64,000 nt of DNA from positions 2,976,001-3,040,000 of the forward strand of contig CP099419.1 of NCBI GenBank assembly GCA_024114885.1, given 5' to 3'. Positions 10,127 to 19,386 of this stretch are shown one piece after another. How positions within the stretch are numbered: position 1 is the first letter of the stretch; each line of letters opens with the position of its first letter. Origin of the DNA: Septoria linicola. Lineage: Eukaryota; Ascomycota; Dothideomycetes; Mycosphaerellales; Mycosphaerellaceae. The notes under the pieces were generated by a model. The model worked only from the letters and a program-made list of their open reading frames with translations, had not been told where the DNA came from and did not search any database. The translations under genes were made by a program, and so were the position numbers.

Positions 10127-11086
10127 ATGGCAGCCACGACGAGCAACATCTTGATCTTTGGTGCCACTGGCCTTATTGGCAGCCACATCGCAAACTCAAT
10201 CCTCGAAAACAAGGACAAGTTCGGCAAGATTGCCATATTCACCTCCCAGAACACCGTCTTCACAAAAGCAGAAGAGATTGACTCACTCAAGAAGCGAGGT
10301 GCATCCATCGTCGAAGGAGACATGACCTCGGAGTCAGATGTATACGAAGCCTACAACGGATTCGACACTATTGTGTCAGCAGTTGGACGGCCAGTAATCG
10401 ACAAGCAATTGAAACTGATAGAGCTAGCTGAGAAGCACCCCGACGTCAAGCGTTTCTTCCCGAGCGAGTATGGAACTGATATTGAGTACGACTCCACGTC
10501 TGCCAACGAAAAGCCCCATCAGCTCAAACTCCAAGTTCGTGCACTACTGAGACTGGTCCACAAACTTCAGCACACATTTGTGGTGACTGGTCCATATGCA
10601 GATGCAGACAGCCTGCTCTATCTTTGTGCCAAGAACCCAGAGATCGAAGCACAAGGCACGTTTGACGTTAAGAGGAAGCGTGCAGTCCTGCTGGGTGATG
10701 GCAATGGTCGCATCTCATTGACGACAATGAGAGATGTTGGCAAGCTCGTTGTCGCCGCTCTCTTGCGTCCCGAAGCTGCCAAGAATAAGGCATTACGAGT
10801 CAACTCCTTCACGACTACGCCGCATGAGCTTGCTGCGGAATTCGAGAAGCAGACTGGCGGTGAGAAGTGGAGCATAGCTTACACGAGCTTGGATGAGCTC
10901 AAGAAATTGGAGACGGAGACGCCCTCTGTTACTCTGCGCCGAATCTGGACAGAAGGAAAGACGTTGTATGAGAAGCGCGATAACCATCTGATCGAAGCAG
11001 AAGAAGGCCTAGACGATCTGCAAAGCACCGTGCGGCAGGCGATAGAGGTTCAGCAGAAGCGAATTGCCGATGGTACTTTATACTGA
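10127..11086 (+). CDS. NmrA-like / isoflavone-reductase-like NAD(P)-binding protein
   Basis: An intronless 319-residue protein. The N-terminus has ILIFGATGLIGSHIANSIL, an atypical-SDR dinucleotide motif (GxxGxxG), then GDMTSESDVYEAYNGFDTIV and a VKRFFPSEYGTDIEYD block, typical of the NmrA/PCBER group of fungi. The FPSEYG motif and C-terminal substrate lid fit reductases of aromatic secondary metabolites, but NmrA relatives can also be redox-sensing regulators without catalysis. The catalytic lysine found in plant enzymes may correspond to the H-Q-L-K-L-Q segment around residue 130; this is uncertain. It is transcribed away from the isomerase and converges with the YWTD gene, with only 53 bp between stop codons. 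Confidence 0.85.
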   Translation: MAATTSNILIFGATGLIGSHIANSILENKDKFGKIAIFTSQNTVFTKAEEIDSLKKRGASIVEGDMTSESDVYEAYNGFDTIVSAVGRPVIDKQLKLIELAEKHPDVKRFFPSEYGTDIEYDSTSANEKPHQLKLQVRALLRLVHKLQHTFVVTGPYADADSLLYLCAKNPEIEAQGTFDVKRKRAVLLGDGNGRISLTTMRDVGKLVVAALLRPEAAKNKALRVNSFTTTPHELAAEFEKQTGGEKWSIAYTSLDELKKLETETPSVTLRRIWTEGKTLYEKRDNHLIEAEEGLDDLQSTVRQAIEVQQKRIADGTLY

Positions 11087-11139
11087 GTTCTTGCTTCGCG
11101 ATCATCTCGTAGAGCAGAACGCATCAAGTGACATTACTT

Positions 11140-12159
11140 TCATGCGCCAAATCCATACAGTTCCTTGGCACGGCTTCTGTCCAAATGAGCCAAAGCTATG
11201 CCAGTGTAAACACCTTGGCCATCGAAGAGCTTCTCCGGATTGCCCCCTTCTAGATCGTATCGATATATGCTTCCGCCAAGGTCGGACACATAGATGTGCT
11301 TCCCGTCCGACTTTAGCCCGATTGCTTCGTGCAGATGTCGGCCAAGGATCTGGTAATCACGTTGCTTGCCTGCCATAGAGGGGCCTGATACATCGGCTTT
11401 GTTGAGAGTGTTGCCTTTGGGCTCTGCTCCACGATCGGTCCAGTATAGTGTGTGAGTATCGACATTGATCTCCAAGTCTATGGGCTCTGCAAACTGTCAG
11501 GCGTGCTCTCACACTTGGCATCAGTAGATCATACCTGGCAGATTCTCAAACAGAGTTTCAACATCATCTCTGCTCTCAGCATCCTTTCCTGCCGGCATGT
11601 TGATGCTGGCTCGATAAATGAAGCCTTGGCCACCTTTACTTGGCCCTTTCTGAGTCCAATAAAAGTGTCCGTTTTCTGGATCAATGCATATACCCACACA
11701 GTGTCGCGTCTTATCACTAACATGCTCGGCATTGTTGAAGTCGCCACGCTTGATGAGTACCTCCTTGTTGCTACCGTCCAGATCCGATCGGTGTACTCGC
11801 ATGCCCTCGCGATCACACACATACAGCTTGCGATTGACAGTATCGACGCTGCATTGCTTAGGCGTGTGGATCTCGCCCGAGCTGTAGATTGTCTTGATAT
11901 CCTTGCAGTCTAAGCCGGAGCATTGTACGACGCCGTCATTTTGGTTGGGAGTTCCCATTTGCGTCCATATGAGGTGGCCACTACCTTCTGATAGAACGTC
12001 GATGCCATCTGGTCGATTCTCATGCTGGATCAAGGTCTTCAGCTTGCCTTCGACCACTGATCCGACGGCGACACGCCCAGATCTGTCCGGCTTGTCATCT
12101 TCTTTGCCGTCTTCAAAGTCTAGTGCGTAGAGCACAGTAACCTTGTCTTCGCTTGCCAT
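11140..12159 (-). CDS. LDL-receptor YWTD-type beta-propeller protein
   Basis: Model: exon 1 12159..11535, intron 11534..11487 (GTATGA/TGCAG, 48 bp), exon 2 11486..11140; 323 residues. Repeated blocks such as GHFYWTQKG and HTLYWTDRGAE with intervening I-Y-x-S-D/ V-C-D motifs (YVCDREGMRVHRSDLDGS; HIYVSDLGGSIYRYDLEGG) are the LDLR class B (YWTD) repeat signature and imply a six-bladed propeller. There is no signal peptide, so it is probably cytosolic. Fungal members are uncharacterised. The exon junction gives LPEPIDLEINVD, keeping the repeat intact. Confidence 0.78.
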
Positions 12160-12553
12160 GCTTCTTGTGAGTCAGCGAACTGGGACTCTTCAACCAAGTT
12201 GCGATGAAATATCCTGAAAGGTCCACGAGCATGTACGAGAATACTAAAACATTACCTTCTAAGCGCATCACGACGATGACGCAACACTCATCATCGCTCT
12301 CATGATATTTGTGTTCATCTAAGTGAGCGCAACTCTCCGATACTTGCTCTTGACACGTACACGCAAATTTGCTGCTGCTGTAGTTGGAACTTTAGAGACT
12401 GGAGTGTTGCAAAAAGCCAAAACTGCAATTCTTTCAACCAACAACATGTATTTTACAAACAACTCAAAACTCAATCATATCAACCAGTGACTTGATTTCC
12501 CGCCCCCATCTGCGCTCCTACCCTTTCCATTCTCATCTTCGCGACGCATACCT
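12160..12553. other. Intergenic region
   Basis: About 390 bp between the YWTD start and the 3' end of the AA9 gene; no coding signal. Confidence 0.4.
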
Positions 12554-13540
12554 CTAAGCACGGAAGCTGCGAGCGTGAGCACGCTTGGTCTTGACTGCAG
12601 CGGTGCTGTTACCGCCAGTGCTGCCGTTCGTGCTGGCACCGCCGCCAACAAGGGCTGGGCCTGGCATCTCGTAGGAGTCGAGGGTCTGGTAGATGTTGAT
12701 GGTGATACCAGCGTCGGCAGCTTTGTAGAGCTCAGTGCCGACAGTGCCCACTGGAGTAGTAGAGCCGGAGCTCTCGACAACGAGGTTCAGGCCTTAGTAG
12801 GATTAGCGGTCGGACTTGAGTGTGTTGTGAGGAAAGCAAAGCTTACACTGTGGGTAGTTCTGAGCACCGTTCTCCTGCCCGGCGGAGTGCAGAGCGATGA
12901 TTTCGTGACGGATCACGTAGTTGCCGGCAGCGATGTCTGCTGGAATTGGGACAGTGGAGGTGAAGTTGTTGGCTGGATCGTTGTCAGCAGTGCATCATCT
13001 GAATAGTACCTGAAAACCGTACCAATCAGATCGTCCGAGGCCCAGTCACCTGGAGCGGTAGAACCGTCGTTGAGACCGCCAGCGTCGATCTTGAACCACT
13101 GGAGATCGGCCTTGGTGACATCGGCGAACTCGCCATCGACTGCGGCCAAGTAGGTGATGACTGGGCCGTGGTGGCTCTCTGGCCAAGTGTTCCACTGCAA
13201 ATCAATGCTCTCGCCCGCAGTCACTGGAATACTGCCCAAGCCAGGAGTGGCGCCCTTGTGGCTGCTCTGGATTAGCTTTTGCTTTGCGCAGTCTAGCAAA
13301 TCCATAGCCTTACCAGATGATGTCCTCATCGGCATACGAAGCTGGTTCAACAAAGCCGTTGTCCTGGTTGTTGGCATACCAGCCAGCAGTGTTTGGCTTC
13401 TCGGCCTGGTAGGTCCACTCTGGCGTGGTGCCGGCGTACCACTCGCCACCAGAGACAACACCCAGGACGTGGCCGTGGGCGGAGACGAGAGCTGGAGCTG
13501 CGGCGGCAGCGAAAGCTGCGAGCTGTGCGTAGGAAGGCAT
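12554..13540 (-). CDS. Secreted AA9 lytic polysaccharide monooxygenase
   Basis: Model: exons 13540..13314, 13261..13023, 12972..12847, 12792..12554; introns of 52, 50 and 54 bp; 276 residues. A 21-residue signal peptide ends ALVSA, so the mature protein starts with His (HGHV), the required N-terminal histidine of the copper brace. The second brace histidine lies in ESHHGPV and is mature residue 86, as in well-studied AA9 enzymes. A conserved [15 protein letters not shown] segment near the third exon end supplies the axial tyrosine and a disulphide cysteine; the other half is probably in DIICHKG, rebuilt across the first splice. The tail (YEMPGPAL then Gly/Ser/Thr linker) has no cellulose-binding module. 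The enzyme would cleave cellulose or related glucans oxidatively outside the cell. Confidence 0.94.
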
Positions 13541-14843
13541 GCTGTTGCTGTAGAGCTTGGCGTTGATTGGTGTGATGAGTAACTTGTTCAAAATGCTGAG
13601 GAATCGAGTTTGCGATTTAGTGAACGTGAGCTCCGATCGACGGGCTTGGAATGTGAATGAAAGACTGGAAGAGAAGTCGCTGACTGTGCTGTGATGAGGT
13701 TGAGAATGCGGCAGAAGAGCTGCACCTATATACTCTCCTACGGCCCGCGACAGTGGCGCCTATGCGAACAGCATTATCCATCATGCTTCAGCTTAACAGC
13801 AGCCATAAGACGATGGCGCCAACTGAGGCTCAGGGTTCTCAGCGGACCAACTTCTTCCATCGATACAGGTCGCAGCACTGCATATGAGACCATACGACTT
13901 GTCCACTTGGGCCATGTGGAGGTAGGCAGAAAATTGGAATGGTGTAACTTGACGAGCGTGTCAAGCATGCGGAGTGTTGCTCGAACCATCAAAGGTGCCA
14001 GTGTGGGTGTGTTTGAAGTATGTAAGCATCCATATGAAAGTGCTTCATATTCGGTTCGGTGATGCATCAAAAGGCTGATGGCGGCTGCGGGAGCCACAAC
14101 TCGGGCCGGCCAAGCGTAGAGCGAGAGAGCACGGGGAGCGGTGGTTACGCCATCTGTTGATGCAGTAAGGATGATGTGAATGCCAAGCGCTGCAGGTAGA
14201 TTAAGCTCGCTTGCAGCGTAGCCAGATCTGAGACACAGGAGGACTTGGCGGCAGATGTCGTGTAGCGTTTTGAGAAGCACACGTGAGCTGTCACTCTGGT
14301 CCACGTGTGGCTACTAGTTGGAAAGCATAGTATGTGGCACAGCGATACTCTGCGTCCTGGTATCGCCGAATGGAATGCACTTTAGGAGGCTCGGCAGCTA
14401 CCAAGAAGTGCAACACCACCAAATGGAAGTCGTCATGGCAATTTGTGATCAGATCTTGTAGTCGTGTCGTTCGATGACTGTCTTGCTTTGGTCTCAACGT
14501 CCACTGTCGAGATCACCACAAGTTTTTCGCTCGAGACCTGGAGTCCTTTGGTCCGCGATTGAGAGCGTCGTTTTGGCATAGACCAATTTGGCAGACACGC
14601 GAGTAGAGGAAGTTGGCAGCTCCTTATAGAGCATTACATTCCTGCTCAAAAGTGCGCAATCCAACGCATACTCCGAAAAAGGGCGTTTCAGGCTAGCCGT
14701 GCTCGGCCTTGTCAATGCTGGTAGAAAGTATTCTCACCAACTCTGCGCTCTTCGCTTATCAGATGCTCTCCAAATTCCCCAAACGCCTCGTTAATTCCCG
14801 CAATGTATAGCAGTAATAGTGCTCGATAGTCCAGTCCCGTGCT
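13541..14843. other. 1.3-kb region without a supported gene
   Basis: Holds the AA9 promoter (13541 onward). Three open frames on the minus strand (to about 14715) lack ATG starts, have no domain and do not join by good splice sites, so I do not call a gene. A decayed gene or an unrecognised orphan cannot be excluded. Confidence 0.4.
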
Positions 14844-15458
14844 TCACATGGCATCCAGCGGCCTGTTGAAGCCTCCCACTCTGTTCATGTACTGTCTGTA
14901 CTCGGCCTTCTTGACCTTGTGCACCGCATAATTCTTGTCGTTTCCGGGCACTTTGGTGTTCTTCGTCGAGCGAAAACCACCAAAACCCATGATGCGGCGC
15001 ATTTCAGCCTCGGAGTCCTCGTCGTCGGGCAGATTCTCCATTTTGACGTCCTTTTGCTCCTCCTTCTTGACACCGTTGGGCGCACCTCTAGGACCAGGCC
15101 CCCTGGCTCTGTTGTCACCGGACTCTCGCTTCATTCCCCTCTCATCGCGCGCTTCTGCTCGTGGTCCTCTGGCAGGTGGTCCATTTGTGTCGCGACTGCG
15201 CTGGTAGTCGCGGTCTCGGTCTGGTCGTCCTGGCGGGCCACTCCGGGCTGGAGGTCCTCGTGGCGGTGAGCGATCTCTGCGACGATCATCTCTGCGGTCT
15301 CGACGTGGCGGTGAGCGCGACCGGTCTTGCTCTGGAAGTTGGTCAGTCGTGTGGTTTAGAGGGTGTCGCGAGGACTCCTTACCATAACGAGGTTTGTGGC
15401 TGCGATTATCGTCTCGCTGAGGACGACGATCGTCTCGTCTTCCGTGGCGGTCTGACAT
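14844..15458 (-). CDS. U4/U6.U5 tri-snRNP 27 kDa protein (SNRNP27 family)
   Basis: The start is the ATG at 15458 (MSDRHGRRDD). The N-terminal two thirds is Arg/Asp/Ser-rich, an RS-like region with many SPPR motifs. The C-terminal 45 residues are the diagnostic conserved block: RRIMGFGGFRSTKNTKV, then YRQYMNRVGGFNRPLDAM at the very end. The family is part of the spliceosomal tri-snRNP and influences 5' splice-site choice. A 51-bp segment 15382..15332 (GTAAGG donor, CTTCCAG acceptor, CTGAC branch-like motif) has all features of an intron but contains no stop and is a multiple of three: spliced product 187 residues, unspliced 204. Confidence 0.88.
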   Translation of the reverse strand: MSDRHGRRDDRRPQRDDNRSHKPRYGKESSRHPLNHTTDQLPEQDRSRSPPRRDRRDDRRRDRSPPRGPPARSGPPGRPDRDRDYQRSRDTNGPPARGPRAEARDERGMKRESGDNRARGPGPRGAPNGVKKEEQKDVKMENLPDDEDSEAEMRRIMGFGGFRSTKNTKVPGNDKNYAVHKVKKAEYRQYMNRVGGFNRPLDAM

Positions 15459-15748
15459 GTCGAAAGGTGTTTGCGACAGCAGTGTTGAGATTCGTAGTAG
15501 AAAAAGAGTAGCTCCTGAAGATTCATGCATGACTCGCGAAAGCACGAGATCAGCTGACTATTTTGTAGAGCAGACCAGATATCAATACAAGTTGCTCGAA
15601 AGACAATGCAGACTGCGTTGACCAGCTGATCGCTACAAGTAATCGGCATGCTACAGTATGTACTGTCTCAACTGTGCCCAGCATCGTTCCGTCTCTGTCT
15701 GCCGTAGCAACAGCATGATCATCCCCCACCACATCTACTTCATGCCCC

Positions 15749-16842
15749 TCATATCTCGTCCTCTTCTTCGTCAAAGTCATCCTCCTCGCCCATATCATAC
15801 AGAATCCTACCTCCATCTCCACCACCATTCTGCGCATCGTAATAAGGCAAGATTACCCCATCCCTGTCTCTCCTCTGCTTTTCCGTCAGTCCCAACTCAA
15901 AGGTAGTGTCAGCAGCTTCTTCCTGAGCAGTCGCAGCCGCTTCATCAGGAGTCCTGTACTGTGGATGATCTTCTAGCAGAATAACCACTTCTCTCGTCTT
16001 GGTCTGTGTGATGGCAGCAGTTTTCAGTGGCAAAAAGTACCATTCCCGCACGCCTCTGCCACTTTTCCGTCGGTGCTCCATTTCGAGCACAATACCTTCA
16101 GTACTATTTGCACCTAGACTCTGCAAGACACCTTCGACGCCTTCTTCAAGACCAAAGATGGGCTCGGCATGACTTCTTGAACGTGCCGCTTTCTGCGCTA
16201 GCACATGATGCAGGGAGTGTGTGATGAAGATAGTCGTGGCCAGATATCGCAGTAGCGTCAACGCGGAAGGCGAGTAGACATCTTGATGGCTGTTCTTCGA
16301 AATGGGAAGCGGGACATCTGTGTGATAGAGTGCCAGCAGGGAACTGGAGGGTCCGATGAAAGACGAAAGCAGTGCGGGCAGATTCGAGCTGTTACTTGAA
16401 CTCAGGGTATTGAGGCTGTCAAAAATCAGAAGCTTCTCTGCCACAATGTCAGTCCATAGCCATTGTAAATTGTGACTGAGCACTGACTTTGAGAAGCTTC
16501 AGTCCTGAAATGGTTGACGACTTCCTTCTGCCAAGAGTGCAGATTCTGCTTCCATCCTGGGATGAAGACGTCTACGCCTCGAGGTTTGCGTAGAGTCTGG
16601 AACGACACGAAGATCACTTGCACTTTTGCAGCCTCAATACAGGTCAGCGACAGGTTGCATCAGTGGGTCCAGCGCTGTCCTACATTTGCGCGTTTGATGT
16701 ACTCGGCCAGAATCGGTCTGCCCGATTGCTCGAGGCTATCGAGTACCAGTGTGAATGGAGATGCTGCATCGCGCTGGTTGAGTAGCTTTGAGATGAGCAG
16801 CAAGTTGTGCGTGCGTCGATGCTGGAGAGACGACGGAGCCAT
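15749..16842 (-). CDS. ELP5: Elongator complex subunit Elp5 (Iki1)
   Basis: Model: exons 16842..16684, 16632..16488, 16437..15749; introns 51 and 50 bp; 330 residues. It begins MAPSSLQHRRTHNLLLISK and continues with SPFTLVLDSLEQSGRPILAEYIKRA, a typical start of fungal Elp5, then VIFVSFQTLRKPRGVDVF and LLIFDSLNTL, giving the RecA-like fold shared by Elp4-Elp5-Elp6. The C-terminus is acidic (EEDDFDEEEDE). Elp4-6 form a hexameric ring that regulates tRNA wobble-uridine modification by Elongator. Splice phases rebuild the conserved segments without gaps. Start choice: first ATG after the upstream open stretch, immediately before the conserved part. Confidence 0.88.
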
Positions 16843-17087
16843 GTTCGATGATATAAATGTGGTAGTTTTGAGACTAGCAACCGAGGTTGCTGTTGGAGAA
16901 AAATCAAGCCCAATCAAAATTCATAGAGCTACGGAATGAAAGCACAATAATCTCGCAATGCTCTGCTAATATCCTGCTAATGGCACCGGACTGTCGCCGT
17001 ATTGTGTGCATGATAAGGAACGCCGGTAATGTCTGTGTCTGAACGTTGTCGTCCGAATGTCGCCTGTCTGAATGTCGCCACCCTGCC

Positions 17088-18027
17088 TTACTGCTCCGTG
17101 GTACTAGCGGCAGTGTTTTCCCGCCGGATTACTGCTTTGACACGCTGATCGTTTCGCCAACGCTTGTGTTCGGATGATGCAGTCTCTTCCAAGCCCAGTG
17201 GCGACCAGCGGCAACATGTGATAGCCTGGGGTTGATCTCCAATCTTCACTGTGAGAGCATGCATTTCCTCTAGATTTTCAGACAGATCTGTGGTACTGTC
17301 CTTCCGCTGCAACACTGAGAACATCTTCTCATCGACACATGGAGGGTCTGCTTTCTTCGATTTCAGTGTCTGGCGATTGCGAGTCCCGTTGGTCTTGAAA
17401 GTCGAAGGCTCGTCGTCGGCCTCGTATCCTAGCGCATATCGCTTCCGTGGCTTTGAGGTGTAGCCCTTTTGATATCGCTGCGCCAACTCTGCCTACGAGT
17501 CTAACGAAGATGTTCTTGCGGTAATCGCTGCAGACTTGGCGGCGTTACGGGCTTCCTTCTCAGTCACAGCGCTCTCGAGCGTCCGTCCGAGCTCAGATAC
17601 TTCACGCTCGCCCCAATCAGCCTTTCGCTGTTGCTCTTTGACCGGATCCCAGGCACCACTCGAGCGTTCCTGTCCCGCTCGGAAAGCGGCCTCGCGCCAC
17701 TTCTGCTGCTCCTTCCCGTCGTTCAAATCAGTCTGCCAATTTCGAACGCCACCCTCAATGTAAGACTTCAGTGACGTCTTGAGAGGATGAACGTCGATGT
17801 TGCGAGGAGCCTCGCCATCTTGTGGGGGTGGGAGGCAGTTGTAGAGCTCTTGACGAGTCTCACGGCTGAGCCTGTCCCAGGCATCATCTCGACGCAGGAC
17901 GGCCTTGGAGAGCAGTCAGCGCCGTATAGATCGCTGCGGGAAATTATTCTGCACATACCGGAAGATCTGGGACCTTGCCGACCTTGGATTCGGGCTGTGT
18001 GACCATGCGCTTTTCAGCAACACCCAT
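17088..18027 (-). CDS. ASX homology / DEUBAD domain protein
   Basis: Exon 1 is 18027..17959 (MGVAEKRMVTQPES...), then intron 17958..17904 (GTATGT/CAAG, 55 bp), then an exon with RRDDAWDRLSRETRQELYN, LPPPQDGE and DVHPLKTSLKSYIEGGVRNWQ. This block matches the fungal ASXH/DEUBAD-type domain, whose relatives recruit or activate deubiquitinases in chromatin; the fungal members are largely unstudied. The frame meets a TAG at 17495..17493 (short form, product about 167 residues). The same frame is open for 132 further codons with coding-like composition. A 60-bp candidate intron 17548..17489 (GTAACG donor, GGCAG acceptor) would remove the stop and keep the frame, giving the long form to 17088. I give the long span, but the short form is possible. 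Confidence 0.6.
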
Positions 18028-18562
18028 CTTGTTCGATTGATGTGGTTGTTGATGCTGGGAGTTAAGCTTGATGATGTATGCGGAATTGTTTACTGCTGTC
18101 TTCGAGTCAAGTAATGCTTCGCCGTTTGTTGTTTTGGATCGAGGTCAAGGAAGCAAGATGCTGCAAACGAAGTTGACAGTCGCAGAGCGATCCAGTGTAC
18201 CTACCGTCACGGGCGAATGCTCTTCCTACTGCAGGCGCCTTTGGACAGAAGTGCGCCTGCTGCGGAGTCTACCACGTAAGCTGATTTGGGCAATTGCCAC
18301 CGTCGATGCTGGCCCATGCGATGATTCGGTGGAAGTGTGATCTCTTCAGGATGGTTGGAAGAGGAGGGCGCATGACCATAGCAGGAGCAGAGTAGTGACG
18401 GTGAGGGCATGGCATCGGCTCCACAAAGACAACACGTTGTTGACACGCTAACTTAGAGCGATTTATCCCGACAACACCTGTTCACCACTGCGATTAATGA
18501 GTCTCCATCGGCGCTCTTCTTGAAGTTGTCGCACACCAGCACCGACTCAACGTACCTTCATC
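18028..18562. promoter_or_regulatory. Divergent promoter region
   Basis: 535 bp between the DEUBAD gene (minus) and SEC22 (plus) start codons. It should hold both promoters; no specific motif identified. Confidence 0.45.
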
Positions 18563-19386
18563 ATGATATACACCACGCAAATTGTCCGACTGGACGGTCA
18601 GTCTTTCCCGACGGATGGTTCTGCCTCCGCCATCCACGACTGACGAAATATCATAGGCCTCACGCTTGTGGCCTCGGTGGACGACTCTCAGGTCCAGGAA
18701 GTGACTGAGCTGAAGCAGAACATCCGACAAGTCATCAAAAAGCTCTCTCCGTCCTCCGAGCCACGCGCATCCATCGAGAGCTCAAAGTACACCATCCAGT
18801 GGGTCCTCACCACCGTCGCGATCGCATTGTCCGCCCTCACTTACTGATCACCCATACCAGCTACGTTTTGAACGACGCAGTGGCATACCTCGCAATCACA
18901 GAGCGCTCCTATCCCAAGAAGCTGGCTCTGACTTACCTCGAGGACGTCCGAGCTGAGTTTCAAACCTCGTACAAGCGCGATGAGATCCACGACCCCCAGC
19001 TGCGACCGTACCAATACTCCGAATTCGACCGCTTCATCGAACGTACGAAGAAGACGTATCAGGACTCACGGGCCACAGACAACCTCAGCAGACTCAACGA
19101 TGAGCTGAAAGATGTCACGCAGGTCATGACAAAGAATATTGAGGATCTGCTGTACCGAGGAGACTCCCTAGAAAAGATGGGTAAGTAGAGGAGAGCACAA
19201 ACAGGTATATCTCCGTTGGGCTGACGCATATGCATAGGCGATATGTCCTCCCGGCTACGAGACGACTCGCTCAAGTACAAGCGTGCCGCAGTTCGCATCA
19301 ACTGGGAACTGTTGCTCAAGCAATATGGGCCCTTTGCCGGTCTCGGACTGCTCATCTTGCTTCTCCTCATCTGGCGCTTCTGGTAA
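18563..19386 (+). CDS. SEC22: Vesicle SNARE Sec22
   Basis: Model join(18563..18596, 18657..18798, 18861..19180, 19238..19386), 214 residues, the usual Sec22 length. Introns are 60, 62 and 57 bp. Residues 1-118 form the longin domain (MIYTTQIVRLDGLTLVASVD, then YVLNDAVAYLAITERSYPKK and FIERTKKTYQDSRA). The SNARE helix carries LNDELKDVTQVMTKNIEDLL with the central arginine in YRGDSLEKM, and a C-terminal membrane anchor ends LLILLLLIWRFW. It mediates ER-Golgi transport, both directions. The exon 1/2 and 2/3 junctions rebuild G-L-T-L and T-I-H-Y-V-L, which match the family. The gene is cut into short exons, so unspliced frames show only its third exon. Confidence 0.96.

Noticed and set aside
13774..14715. 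Three minus-strand frames that could form a gene upstream of AA9
   Set aside because: None starts with ATG, no good donor/acceptor pair joins them, and no domain is visible.
17046..17083. Short tandem repeat of GAATGTCGCC units
   Set aside because: Only two imperfect units; no functional reading.
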